Shown here one piece after another: positions 25,956 through 34,146 of a stretch of 64,000 nt of DNA; the stretch's first letter is position 1; each line of letters opens with the position of its first letter. The position numbers were made by a program, and so were the translations under genes. Below the pieces are notes generated by a model. The model did not search any database. It was not told the origin of the DNA and saw only the letters and a list, made by a program, of their open reading frames with translations. The stretch comes from Gelidibacter japonicus (lineage in GTDB: Bacteria > Bacteroidota > Bacteroidia > Flavobacteriales > Flavobacteriaceae), in assembly GCF_010725055.1 (NCBI RefSeq), contig NZ_BJKB01000018.1, forward strand, positions 30,787 to 94,786, given 5' to 3'.

Positions 25956-26513
25956 TTATGATTTAAACCAGTGTTTTTCCATGCATTCTGCCAATGTTAA
26001 CCGTGCACGATGAATTATGACCCATAAATTAGACGCAGTGATGTTGAGTTCATTACAAATTGTTTCTGTTTCATAGTTTAAAATGGTTTTCATTTTGAAC
26101 ACGGTGGCCTGTCTTTCGGGCAGTTTACTCATACAATCGTAAATGGCATTGCCAAGTTCAATGTTTTCTAGCGTGTCCTGAGCATTTAAATAGGCATCAT
26201 CTTCTACGCGCTCTTCAAGCCAATCCCCTTCGTTTTCATCTGTACTGTAAGTCATTCTGACTTCAGCTTGACCTTTCTTGGAGTTTATTTTTCTATAATA
26301 ATCGATGATTTTTCTCTTTAAGATAGAAATAAGCCAAGTGCGTTCACTGGCTTCGCCTTTGAAATTCTTCATCGACTTTAAACCGGCAAAAAAGGTGTCT
26401 TGGATGATGTCTTTAGCAATTTCGCGGTCATTGACCCTGCTGATTGTGTAATTAAAGAGATAATCCGAATAAAGTTCAATCCACCTATTAGGGTTGATTT
26501 GATGGTTTGGCAT
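25956..26513 (-). CDS. ECF-type RNA polymerase sigma factor
   Basis: 185 residues from the ATG at 26513. The frame can be opened at a TTG (26537), but that lies inside a TAATTTTG promoter box, so the downstream ATG is preferred. Region 2 is at about 10-75 (WIELYSDYLFNYTISRVND, AKDIIQDTFFAGLKSM, ERTWLISILKRKIIDYYRK). Region 4 is at about 120-175 (KLPERQATVFKMKTILNYET, TASNLWVIIHRARL). The following 84-residue gene may encode its partner. Confidence 0.9.
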   Translation of the reverse strand: MPNHQINPNRWIELYSDYLFNYTISRVNDREIAKDIIQDTFFAGLKSMKNFKGEASERTWLISILKRKIIDYYRKINSKKGQAEVRMTYSTDENEGDWLEERVEDDAYLNAQDTLENIELGNAIYDCMSKLPERQATVFKMKTILNYETETICNELNITASNLWVIIHRARLTLAECMEKHWFKS

Positions 26514-26534
26514 CTGTTTTATAGCAATGTGTTT

Positions 26535-26542
26535 CAAAATTA
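26535..26542 (-). promoter_or_regulatory. -7 box of the ECF sigma operon
   Basis: On the minus strand the sequence is TAATTTTG, a full match to TAnnTTTG, 21 bp upstream of the ATG at 26513. It lies in the 17-bp gap between the TIGR01777 gene and the longest sigma frame. A TTG 24 bp further up is slightly beyond the usual spacing. Confidence 0.5.
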
Positions 26543-26554
26543 AGTAAATAAAAT

Positions 26555-27457
26555 TTAATATTTGATCAAATTAACTAAAGCGTCTTGGATGTTCCCATAT
26601 TTGAAGTTGAAGCCATTTTCCAATAGGCGTTTGGGAATCACGTTTCTGCTTTTGAGAATAAGTTCGGTTTCAGTCCCTATCAGTTTTGCGCCGAAAGTTA
26701 ACAGCCATTCCGGATGAGAAACGCCAATAGGAATCCCCATTGTTTTTCTTAAGGTCTGCATCAGGGTTTTATTGTCCGTTGGTTTTGGTACACATAGGTT
26801 GAAACTACCTGAAAGTTGAGGATGGTCGATTAAAAACTCAACAGTTCTTATAAAATCCGCTTCGTGGATCCAACTTACTTTTTGTTTACCAGATCCTTGA
26901 GTGCCACCTATTCCAAAGCTGATCAGTTTTTTTAGAGGGAGGAGTGCGCCACCGTGTTTGCCTAATACGATAGACGTGCGAAGGGCTATTTTTCGAGTCT
27001 TGGGATTAGTGATGGAGTAGAAGGCATCTTCCCAAGATTTGGCAATATTCATTGAGAAATCATCGCCAATGATGCCGGTTTCTTCATCGTTTTCATGACA
27101 TAAAGAGTGTTCATAAATGGTAGCGGTTGAAGCATTCATCCACAGCTTTGGTGGATGTTCACATAGATTAATGGCAAGTCCCAGAATATGCGTGGCGTCG
27201 ATGCGCGAATCGTAGATGAGTTTTTTATTGGCTTCAGTGTATCTGCAATCCACTGATTTTCCGGTTAGATTAATGAGCACATCAGCATTTTCTAATGCTT
27301 TTGTCCATTCACCTAAGTCTTTTGCATTCCAATAGATGTCGTTTTTTAGTTTAGGATGTCTTGTTAAGATGGAGACGTGATATTTGTTTTCTATGAAATA
27401 GTTTTCCAACACTTGTCCTAAGAATCCGGTGCCGCCTGCAATTATGATGTTTTTCAT
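26555..27457 (-). CDS. TIGR01777 family NAD-dependent epimerase/dehydratase
   Basis: 300 residues. The N-terminal Rossmann motif is IIAGGTGFLGQVL, followed by the family markers LINLTGKSVDCRY, LWMNASTATIYEHS and RTSIVLGKHGGALLPLKKLISFGIGGTQGSGKQKVSWIHEAD, and a C-terminal DUF1731-like segment SHPEWLLTFGAKLIGTETELILKSRNVIPKRLLENGF. The function of this family is not settled; E. coli YfcH is an example. It is preceded by a dispersed leader repeat at 27469-27572. Confidence 0.9.
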   Translation of the reverse strand: MKNIIIAGGTGFLGQVLENYFIENKYHVSILTRHPKLKNDIYWNAKDLGEWTKALENADVLINLTGKSVDCRYTEANKKLIYDSRIDATHILGLAINLCEHPPKLWMNASTATIYEHSLCHENDEETGIIGDDFSMNIAKSWEDAFYSITNPKTRKIALRTSIVLGKHGGALLPLKKLISFGIGGTQGSGKQKVSWIHEADFIRTVEFLIDHPQLSGSFNLCVPKPTDNKTLMQTLRKTMGIPIGVSHPEWLLTFGAKLIGTETELILKSRNVIPKRLLENGFNFKYGNIQDALVNLIKY

Positions 27458-27468
27458 TATATCGGTGT

Positions 27469-27572
27469 TTTATTCCTACCAGTGGTTTTGATACTTCGAG
27501 TCTTGTTTCGATCGGGAAAAGACGGTTTAGTATCCGTAGTTTGAACTCACGTCCCAAGGTTCTTGATTTTTT
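27469..27572 (-). repeat. Dispersed start-proximal repeat, copy A
   Basis: It begins 12 bp upstream of the ATG of the TIGR01777 gene. Read in the gene's direction it contains CGATCG, then AGTATCAAAACC, ACTGGTAGGAATAAA. The same order of words is found in copies at 56633-56670 and 62345-62466. The distal end also matches copy B (CAAGAACC). It has no coding potential I can see. Confidence 0.6.
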
Positions 27573-27596
27573 GACACTTTTTTTAAAGCGTTGTGT

Positions 27597-27968
27597 TTAG
27601 TAAAGCTGTTCCGATTTACTCTGCTGAACATGGGAATTCATTTTTTTAAAGATGATTACTGTAAGGTATATGGCCAATACTACGGGAACTGAGACAAAAA
27701 CATAAGCGAAATTCCCTAATTCGAAATGACTGTTTTCAATCGGGATCCAGGATAAAAAGTATGCGATGACACTGCCAAGATATATTTTGAGATTATTATC
27801 TTTTGGATGATTAAGCAACAGGCAAATTCCTAAAACAACTTGTATCAGGCCTGTCAGCATAGTTGAAAGCAAAGCGTAGAATAGGAAAACATTGAAAATA
27901 GTTCCCACTAATCCGAGAAGAATTGGTAAGCCTATCGCAAAAAGGTTAAAACGGTGTATTAGTTTCAT
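27597..27968 (-). CDS. Small membrane protein of unknown function in a GbsR operon
   Basis: 123 residues with four hydrophobic segments (near 10-30, 33-52, 60-75 and 86-108) and a polar C-terminal tail. I do not recognise the family. It starts 50 bp downstream of the GbsR-family regulator gene. An inverted repeat in the gap (27983-28004) matches the one upstream of the regulator, so it is likely controlled by that regulator. Confidence 0.75.
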   Translation of the reverse strand: MKLIHRFNLFAIGLPILLGLVGTIFNVFLFYALLSTMLTGLIQVVLGICLLLNHPKDNNLKIYLGSVIAYFLSWIPIENSHFELGNFAYVFVSVPVVLAIYLTVIIFKKMNSHVQQSKSEQLY

Positions 27969-27982
27969 ATCGGTTATTTTAA

Positions 27983-28004
27983 ACTTTCAGAAACTACTGA
28001 AAGT
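27983..28004. promoter_or_regulatory. Operator-like inverted repeat, downstream copy
   Basis: Arms ACTTTCAG and CTGAAAGT are perfectly complementary with a 6-bp spacer (AAACTA). It lies 15 bp upstream of the membrane-protein ATG. It matches the repeat at 28547-28570 in arm sequence and spacer length. Confidence 0.65.
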
Positions 28005-28018
28005 AAATTGGAAATTTT

Positions 28019-28522
28019 TTATTTTATCAGTTTAATCAGAGATTTGGTAATCCAGTTTTGTTGTTGGTTGACAATTTTATTCAGCATGGCATCAGCAGTT
28101 TCGGTTAAATCGTAAAGGGCTTTGGTTTGTTTGATCAATTCTTGTGTTTTTTTGGTACCATCATCTCTGATGGAGGAGACCTCCTTTAGAACTTTTACCA
28201 CGGGTTGAATTTCCCGTCTGCTTCTTTCTTTGGCAATAATCCGTGCCAATTCCTGTACATCCTTTTCTGTGGTAAAATACTCTTTTCGCTCTCCGGGAAT
28301 TAATTCTTTGGTGACAATGCCCCAATCCATCAGTTGGCGTAGATTCATGCTGGTGTTGCCGCGAGATATATGTAGTTGCTCCATAATATCTTCCATGGAC
28401 AAAGGCTTTGTTGAAATAAAAAGTAAGGCTTGAATCTGGGCCATCGCCTTATTAATGCCCCAAAGTGTCCCGAGACTTCCCCAGGTACTAATGAATTTTT
28501 CCTTTGCTTCCTGATATTCCAT
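28019..28522 (-). CDS. GbsR/MarR family transcriptional regulator
   Basis: 167 residues from the ATG at 28522 (MEYQEAKEKFISTWGSLGT LWGINKAM). A winged helix-turn-helix occupies about 25-90, with LSMEDIMEQLHISRGNTSMNLRQLMDWGIV as the recognition region, the pattern of the GbsR group. A C-terminal helical dimerisation region follows. A perfect TTG-N18-TATATTTG promoter with an overlapping inverted repeat lies immediately upstream, which points to autorepression. The -7 box ends 4 bp before the ATG. Confidence 0.88.
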   Translation of the reverse strand: MEYQEAKEKFISTWGSLGTLWGINKAMAQIQALLFISTKPLSMEDIMEQLHISRGNTSMNLRQLMDWGIVTKELIPGERKEYFTTEKDVQELARIIAKERSRREIQPVVKVLKEVSSIRDDGTKKTQELIKQTKALYDLTETADAMLNKIVNQQQNWITKSLIKLIK

Positions 28523-28526
28523 GATA

Positions 28527-28555
28527 CAAATATATGATAATTTTCGAACTTTCAA
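28527..28555 (-). promoter_or_regulatory. Promoter of the GbsR-family regulator
   Basis: On the minus strand: TTG (28555-28553), 18-bp spacer, TATATTTG (28534-28527). Both elements match the flavobacterial consensus. The -33 element lies inside the inverted repeat 28547-28570. The -7 box ends 4 bp before the start codon. Confidence 0.75.
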
Positions 28556-28570
28556 AAATTATTGAAAGTT
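28547..28570. promoter_or_regulatory. Operator-like inverted repeat, upstream copy
   Basis: Arms AACTTTCAA and TTGAAAGTT are perfectly complementary (9 bp) with a 6-bp spacer AAATTA. It overlaps the -33 box of the regulator's promoter, a placement suited to repression. The core arms match the repeat at 27983-28004. Confidence 0.7.
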
Positions 28571-28636
28571 TATTTTATGATTGATGTGAAATGATTATTG
28601 ATAATTGGAATTTGCAATGAATACAACTATAAACGT

Positions 28637-28655
28637 TGGATTCCTCTGGAATCCA
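28637..28655. repeat. Short hairpin in the gap upstream of the GbsR gene
   Basis: TGGATTCC-TCT-GGAATCCA is an 8-bp perfect stem. No T-run follows, so it is not an obvious terminator. Confidence 0.35.
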
Positions 28656-28709
28656 TACTGTTTTGATAGAATGTGGTATCAAACGTCTTAGAAAATTGAA
28701 ACAAGAAAT

Positions 28710-28784
28710 CTAAAAGACGCCATAGGCATCCCGCGTTTGTAGCCCCAAATATTCACGCAGTTCACGATCCTGTAGGTGTCGCAC
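28710..28784 (-). pseudogene. Coding-like 24-codon remnant or very small ORF
   Basis: On the minus strand, 19 bp after the M3 peptidase stop, a GTG-started frame reads VRHLQDRELREYLG then LQTRDAYGVF and ends at TAG 28712-28710. The balanced, charged amphipathic composition is unlike the surrounding non-coding DNA. It has no in-frame ATG and a stop lies six codons upstream. It could be a decayed gene tail or a tiny expressed peptide; I do not recognise the family. Confidence 0.25.
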
Positions 28785-28802
28785 CAGTTTAGTTTAGATA
28801 TT

Positions 28803-30839
28803 TTAATTCGACGGCATCAATCCCGCACGTTTCAATAGGGCATCAGGTTGTGGTTCTTTTCCTCTAAAGCGTTTATAGAGCACCATTGGGTCTTCAATAC
28901 CACCTTGTGAAAGCACATTCTCCATAAATTTGGTGGCGACTTCCTTATCAAAAATGCCTCTTTCCTTAAAGAATTCAAAGGCATCGGCATCTAAAACTTC
29001 AGCCCACTTATAGCTGTAATAACCAGAGGAATAACCGCCTTGAAAAATGTGGGAAAAGGAGGTGCTCATGCAATTTTCTTTCACATCCGGAAATAATTGA
29101 GTGCCTTCAAAGGCCTTTAACTCATGCGCTTTAACATCGGTAATTGAAGTTGGATCGATGCCATGCCAGCTCATGTCCAAAAGTCCAAAACTCAACTGGC
29201 GCAAGGTTTGCATCCCTTCATGGAAGGCAGCAGAGTCTTTTATTTTTTGAACCAAATCCATAGGGATCAATTCGCCTGTTTGATAATGGGTAGCGAACAA
29301 TTCCAAGGCTTCTTTTTCATAACACCAGTTTTCAAATACCTGACTTGGTAATTCCACAAAATCCCAAAACACGCTGGTTCCCGATAAACTAGGATAGGTT
29401 GTGTTTGCCAACATGCCGTGAAGTGCGTGTCCAAATTCGTGAAACAAGGTGGTGACTTCATTAAAAGTCAATAATGAAGGTTTGGTTTTGGTAGGCTTTG
29501 TAAAATTGCAGACGATGGAAATGTGCGGACGTTCATTTTTATCTCCTTTTATAAATTGGGGTTTGTAACTGGTCATCCATGCGCCGTTGCGCTTTCCTGG
29601 TCTCGGGAAAAAATCGGCGTAAAAAATGGCAACCAATTCATCGTTGGCGTCAGTAACTTTATAAGTTAAAACCTCTTCGTGGTATTTATCGATGGTCGTA
29701 ATTTCTTCAAACACCAATCCAAATAATTTTTGAGCCACTTTAAAAGCGCCATCAATAACATTCTCAAGTTTGAAATAAGGTTTTAGCTTTTCATCATCCA
29801 AATCAAACCGACTCTGTTTCAGTTTTTCAGCGTAATATGCTGAATCCCATTTTTCCAATTGGCTAATACCATCTAAAGAATTGGCAAACTCTTGAAGTTC
29901 TTTAAACTCGCGGAGGGCTGCAGGTTTAGCCTTGACCAACAATTCTTCCAAGAAGTCTTCTACTTTTTGCGGGGTTTTGGCCATGCGTTCTTCAAGAACA
30001 AAGTGAGCATGTGTTTTATAGCCTAAAAGTTGTGCGCGTTCAAACCGCAATTTGGCAATCTGCAAGACATTCTTTTGATTGTCTAAAGCGTCGCCTTTAA
30101 AAGCCTTTTTTCCAGCGGCAATGGCTAATTTTTTTCTGAGTGCTCTATTGTCGGCGTAGGTTAAGAAGGGGATATAGCTTGGGTAATCCAAAGTAAATAG
30201 CCAGCCTTCCTTGTCTTTGCTTTCTGCCAATTGTTTGGCAGCTTCCAATACGCCTTCCGGCAAGCCTGAGAGTTCTTCCACATTGGTGACCAACATTTCG
30301 AAATTGTTGGTTTCTGCCAAAACATTCTCACCAAAGGTCAATTGGAGTTGGCTCAACTGTTTATCAATAGCTCTAAGCTTATTCTTTTTTTCTTCTGAAA
30401 GATTGGCGCCATTTCGCGCAAAACTCTTATATTTTTTATCCAAAAGCGTGTGCTGCTCAGTGGTCAACTCTAAAGTGTCTTTTTGATCGTAAATTGCTTT
30501 CACCCTTTTGAATAGAGCTTCGTTTAAAGTGATGTCATTGCTGAATTCAGTGATTAAAGGGGATACTTCCTGTGCGATCTTTTGAATGATATCGCTCGTT
30601 TCAGCTGAGTTGAGATTGAAAAAAATACTCGAAATCCGATCCAATTGCTGGCCGGTGAATTCTAAGGCTTCGATAGTATTTTCAAATGACGGCGCTTCCA
30701 GAGTATTGGTTATGGCCTCAATCTCTTGTTTGGCACTGTCAATGGCGACTTTGAAAGCCGGTAAAAAATCCGTGTCCTTTATTTGAGAAAAAGGTGCCGT
30801 GTTATAGGTCGTATTAAAAGATGTATTTAAGATATTCAT
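28803..30839 (-). CDS. M3 family oligopeptidase (Dcp/PrlC type)
   Basis: 678 residues, standard for the family. The thermolysin-like zinc site is HEFGHALH near 469 with the downstream glutamate in SQVFENWCYE. No signal peptide is visible, so a cytosolic oligopeptidase or dipeptidyl carboxypeptidase is likely. It breaks down short peptides from protein turnover. The gene appears monocistronic. Confidence 0.93.
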   Translation of the reverse strand: MNILNTSFNTTYNTAPFSQIKDTDFLPAFKVAIDSAKQEIEAITNTLEAPSFENTIEALEFTGQQLDRISSIFFNLNSAETSDIIQKIAQEVSPLITEFSNDITLNEALFKRVKAIYDQKDTLELTTEQHTLLDKKYKSFARNGANLSEEKKNKLRAIDKQLSQLQLTFGENVLAETNNFEMLVTNVEELSGLPEGVLEAAKQLAESKDKEGWLFTLDYPSYIPFLTYADNRALRKKLAIAAGKKAFKGDALDNQKNVLQIAKLRFERAQLLGYKTHAHFVLEERMAKTPQKVEDFLEELLVKAKPAALREFKELQEFANSLDGISQLEKWDSAYYAEKLKQSRFDLDDEKLKPYFKLENVIDGAFKVAQKLFGLVFEEITTIDKYHEEVLTYKVTDANDELVAIFYADFFPRPGKRNGAWMTSYKPQFIKGDKNERPHISIVCNFTKPTKTKPSLLTFNEVTTLFHEFGHALHGMLANTTYPSLSGTSVFWDFVELPSQVFENWCYEKEALELFATHYQTGELIPMDLVQKIKDSAAFHEGMQTLRQLSFGLLDMSWHGIDPTSITDVKAHELKAFEGTQLFPDVKENCMSTSFSHIFQGGYSSGYYSYKWAEVLDADAFEFFKERGIFDKEVATKFMENVLSQGGIEDPMVLYKRFRGKEPQPDALLKRAGLMPSN

Positions 30840-31008
30840 AAAATGAAATGTTCTGATAATTAAACTGTTATGTGAGATTTTTCTTGCTAAAGAGTTGTAA
30901 ATCTGATAATTAACTTATTTTTCACAACTATGTATTGATTATATTTATACATTTGCCTAGCAATTGTTAAGAAGTTTCGATAAAGACCCTTTTTAGAATT
31001 GATTAATA

Positions 31009-31035
31009 GCATGAAATCCCTGACATTTGTCGGGG
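31009..31035. terminator. Candidate terminator hairpin beside purE
   Basis: The stem CCCTGAC/GTCGGGG (31018-31035 region) has one wobble pair and a 4-base loop. A T-rich stretch follows on the plus strand; on the minus strand, the purE direction, the tract after the stem is weak. It lies within 30 bp of the purE stop. Confidence 0.45.
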
Positions 31036-31039
31036 TTTT

Positions 31040-31522
31040 CTATTTTAAATCTTGAGCGGAAGCAATAACCTTTGCTTTTAAGTCTTCCTTATACGCAATG
31101 ATTTTTTCTTGGACCTGAGCGTCCGAACTTCCAATAATTTGGGCGGCAAGAATACCCGCGTTTTTTGCGCCATTTAAAGCGACTGTGGCAACCGGGACAC
31201 CGCCAGGCATTTGAAGGATGGAAAGGATGGAGTCCCAGCCATCAATGGAATTGGTACTTTTAACAGGAACTCCAATCACAGGCAGTGGCGATAACGAAGC
31301 AATCATTCCGGGTAAATGTGCGGCTCCTCCTGCACCTGCAATGATTACTGAAAATCCGCGGGTATGCGCGTTTTTGCCATAATCAAATAATTTCTCTGGT
31401 GTTCTGTGGGCTGAAACAATATCAACTTCAACCTCAATATTAAACTCTTTTAATATATCGATGGCGTCTTGCATTACTGGAAGGTCACTTTTGCTTCCCA
31501 TGATGATTCCTATTTTGCTCAT
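31040..31522 (-). CDS. purE: 5-(carboxyamino)imidazole ribonucleotide mutase
   Basis: 160 residues. The class I PurE motifs are IIMGSKSDLPVM, SAHRTPEKL and AGAGGAAHLPGMIAS, followed by LPVIGVPV and LQMPGGVPVATVAL. It converts N5-CAIR to CAIR in de novo purine synthesis. purK, which makes its substrate, lies 72 bp upstream on the same strand, as is usual. Confidence 0.96.
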   Translation of the reverse strand: MSKIGIIMGSKSDLPVMQDAIDILKEFNIEVEVDIVSAHRTPEKLFDYGKNAHTRGFSVIIAGAGGAAHLPGMIASLSPLPVIGVPVKSTNSIDGWDSILSILQMPGGVPVATVALNGAKNAGILAAQIIGSSDAQVQEKIIAYKEDLKAKVIASAQDLK

Positions 31523-31594
31523 AATTTTTTAAACTTCAAATATTTAAATTCCCTGTTAGCCAAGAGGAAGGCAGATTATTGATCTGCTATGTAT

Positions 31595-32749
31595 TTACTG
31601 ACTAATGACTTTAATTAAATTCTTTACATCCTCGGCAATTTGTCGCGCTTCATTTAAATCTTCATTGACAATCGTTACATGTCCCATTTTTCGAAATGGC
31701 CTGGTTTGCTTCTTGCCGTAAATATGCGGCGTAACGCCGTCCATTGCCATAATATCTTCTATATTTTCATAAATGACATCTCCAGAATGGCCTTCGGCAC
31801 CCACCAAATTGACCATTACCGCTGCAACTTTATTATTTGTATTCCCTAAAGGTAAATCCAAAATAGCTCTTAAGTGTTGCTCAAACTGCGAGGTGTAACT
31901 GGATTCAATAGTATGATGTCCCGAATTGTGTGGTCGGGGCGCAACTTCATTCACAAGAATTTGGTCATCTTGAGTTTGAAACATCTCTACCGCCAATAGG
32001 CCAACATGATTGAAGGCTTTCGATACTTGTAAAGCAATGTCTTGAGCTTTATGGGCGATTTTAGTACCAATTCTCGCTGGACAAATCACATATTCCACTT
32101 GATTGGCTTCTGGATGAAATTCCATTTCTACTACGGGATAGGTCTTGACTTCTCCTTTCACATTTCTACTGACGATAACCGCAAGTTCGTTTTTAAAAGG
32201 AATCATGGTTTCTGCAATACATTCGCCATCTTGAAGATCTTTTAAGTCTGCTTTGCTACGCACCACTTTAACTCCGTTGCCATCATATCCAAACTGAGCG
32301 GCTTTCCAAACAAATGGCAAATGGAGTCCGCCATTGTCAATAGCGTCTTCAATTTGAGAAAGGTAGGCAAAACGCGTAAAATTGGCCGTTGGAATATTAT
32401 TGTCCACATAGAACAACTTTTGAGTGGCCTTATTTTGAATGATTTTTAAAGTTTTGGACGACGGAAACACTTTGACGCCTTGTTTTTCTAAGGTTTCAAG
32501 AGCATTAGCGTTGATATTTTCAATTTCAATGGTGAGTACATCTACATGCTTTCCAAAATTGACGACCGTTTCATAATCCATTAAATCGCCTTGGGTAAAT
32601 TCATTACAGGCAATTTTACAGGGTGCTTCATCACTGGGGTCAAGGACACAGGTGTAAATGTCAAATTTTCGAGTTTCTGTAAGCAGCATTTTGCCCAATT
32701 GGCCTCCACCTAGAATACCGAGTTTAAAGTTTGAGGAAAAATAATTCAT
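31595..32749 (-). CDS. purK: 5-(carboxyamino)imidazole ribonucleotide synthase
   Basis: 384 residues, ATP-grasp fold. The N-terminal motif is LGILGGGQLGKML. The central ATP-grasp block includes PFVWKAAQFGYDGNGV and VNEVAPRPHNSGHHTIE, which identifies PurK. It carboxylates AIR with bicarbonate and ATP. First gene of the purK-purE operon; a TATTTTTG -7 box lies at 32801-32808 upstream. Confidence 0.96.
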   Translation of the reverse strand: MNYFSSNFKLGILGGGQLGKMLLTETRKFDIYTCVLDPSDEAPCKIACNEFTQGDLMDYETVVNFGKHVDVLTIEIENINANALETLEKQGVKVFPSSKTLKIIQNKATQKLFYVDNNIPTANFTRFAYLSQIEDAIDNGGLHLPFVWKAAQFGYDGNGVKVVRSKADLKDLQDGECIAETMIPFKNELAVIVSRNVKGEVKTYPVVEMEFHPEANQVEYVICPARIGTKIAHKAQDIALQVSKAFNHVGLLAVEMFQTQDDQILVNEVAPRPHNSGHHTIESSYTSQFEQHLRAILDLPLGNTNNKVAAVMVNLVGAEGHSGDVIYENIEDIMAMDGVTPHIYGKKQTRPFRKMGHVTIVNEDLNEARQIAEDVKNLIKVISQ

Positions 32750-32800
32750 GTTTAAGGTTCTTACAGGGGGAAATCATTTAAATTTATGTCGTTAATACGG

Positions 32801-32808
32801 CAAAAATA
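32801..32808 (-). promoter_or_regulatory. -7 box of purK
   Basis: On the minus strand it reads TATTTTTG, a full TAnnTTTG match, 51 bp upstream of the purK ATG. It diverges from the hpt-adk -7 box, 66 bp away. Confidence 0.5.
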
Positions 32809-32874
32809 CGCTTAAACTCTGAAAGTTGTAAATGAAATCCTGAAATTTCGGGAGTAATTTTTAAATCAAAAGCG

Positions 32875-32882
32875 TATATTTG
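32875..32882 (+). promoter_or_regulatory. -7 box of the hpt-adk gene
   Basis: TATATTTG matches TAnnTTTG fully and ends 16 bp before the ATG at 32899. No clear TTG at the -33 distance. Confidence 0.5.
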
Positions 32883-32898
32883 CATCTTTTAAAAACCA

Positions 32899-34014
32899 AT
32901 GACATTGATTAAGCTTCACGATTTATATTTTAAACCCTTTATATCGGAAAAGGAAATTGATACTGCTGTCCAAAGATTGGTGGACGAGGTGGCGAACGAT
33001 ATAAATGACGAAATTCCTGTATTCGTTGGCGTTTTGAACGGCTCATTCATGTTTGTGAGTGATTTTGTGAAAAAGTATCCAAAACCGTGCGAAGTGACGT
33101 TTATTAAATTAGCGTCTTATGAAGGGGTAAAATCAACGGAAGATATTGAACGTCTTATTGGATTGACGCAGGATTTGTCAGGTAGAACCGTTGTAATTCT
33201 TGAAGATATTATTGATACGGGCAATACTTTGGAGGAAATCCATCGTATTTTCAAGAATGAAAACGTTAAGGAGCTGAAAATTGCCACGCTCTTTCATAAA
33301 CCTGAAGCGTACAAAAAAGATTTTAAACTACATTATATTGGTATTAATGTTCCTAAAAAGTTCATTGTCGGTTACGGCTTGGATTATGACGGATTGGGGA
33401 GAGATTTGCCAGAAGTATATCAATTAAAAACGACTCAACATATGACTAATTTTGTGCTATTTGGTCCTCCAGGTGCAGGGAAAGGAACACAGGCTGATTT
33501 TTTAAAGGAGACCTATAATCTAGTGCATATTTCTACAGGTGATGTGTTTAGGTACAATATCAAAAATGAAACGGCATTAGGGATGTTGGCCAAATCGTTC
33601 ATGGATAAGGGCGAATTGGTTCCAGATCAGGTCACAATCGACATGCTGAATTCCGAAGTGGAAAAGAATGCAGGTGCCAATGGTTTTATTTTCGATGGTT
33701 TCCCAAGAACCACAGCCCAAGCCAAAGCCTTGGATGAACTGATGGAAAGTAAAGATTCACAGATTGACGCCATGATTGCCCTTGAGGTTGATGATGAGGT
33801 TTTAGTGGAACGTTTGCTAGGTCGTGGAAAAACCAGTGGAAGACCGGACGATGCCGATGAGCAAATCATCAGAAACCGTATCAATGAATACTATAAGAAA
33901 ACAGCCATTTTGAAGGATTATTATATGGCTCAGGATAAATACTGTGGCGTAGATGGTGTTGGAAGCATCTCAGAAATTACAGAGCGTTTGAATAAAGTGA
34001 TTGATGCGCTATAA
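32899..34014 (+). CDS. adk: Hypoxanthine phosphoribosyltransferase-adenylate kinase fusion
   Basis: 371 residues, two complete enzymes in one frame. The N-terminal half (about 1-178) is a hypoxanthine phosphoribosyltransferase with the PRPP motif VVILEDIIDTGNTL and the start FVGVLNGSFMFVSDF. The C-terminal half begins at M182 and is a short-type adenylate kinase: P-loop FGPPGAGKGTQ, GFPRTTAQ, and LLGRGKTSGRPDDADE in the short lid. It salvages hypoxanthine or guanine and interconverts AMP, ADP and ATP. The same fusion is common in Flavobacteriaceae to my knowledge. It diverges from purK, so purine synthesis and salvage sit back to back. Confidence 0.93.
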   Translation: MTLIKLHDLYFKPFISEKEIDTAVQRLVDEVANDINDEIPVFVGVLNGSFMFVSDFVKKYPKPCEVTFIKLASYEGVKSTEDIERLIGLTQDLSGRTVVILEDIIDTGNTLEEIHRIFKNENVKELKIATLFHKPEAYKKDFKLHYIGINVPKKFIVGYGLDYDGLGRDLPEVYQLKTTQHMTNFVLFGPPGAGKGTQADFLKETYNLVHISTGDVFRYNIKNETALGMLAKSFMDKGELVPDQVTIDMLNSEVEKNAGANGFIFDGFPRTTAQAKALDELMESKDSQIDAMIALEVDDEVLVERLLGRGKTSGRPDDADEQIIRNRINEYYKKTAILKDYYMAQDKYCGVDGVGSISEITERLNKVIDAL

Positions 34015-34123
34015 CTGGATTATTGAAATAGAGTGATCTTATGCATTGGGTGTTCGATTTTTAATGAAATCGGGCTTTATCTTTTTTGAACACCTTTATA
34101 AATTGGATTTTAATTAAAAAGAC

Positions 34124-34139
34124 TCCCATTTTCGTGGGA
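34124..34139 (+). other. Hairpin just before obg
   Basis: TCCCA-ttttcg-TGGGA forms a 5-bp stem ending 7 bp before the obg ATG. It may be a weak terminator remnant or affect translation initiation. Confidence 0.3.
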
Positions 34140-34146
34140 AGTGGAC

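Noticed and set aside
26513..26537. TTG start giving an eight-residue longer sigma factor
   Set aside because: The codon lies within a full TAnnTTTG promoter box; the ATG at 26513 is more plausible.
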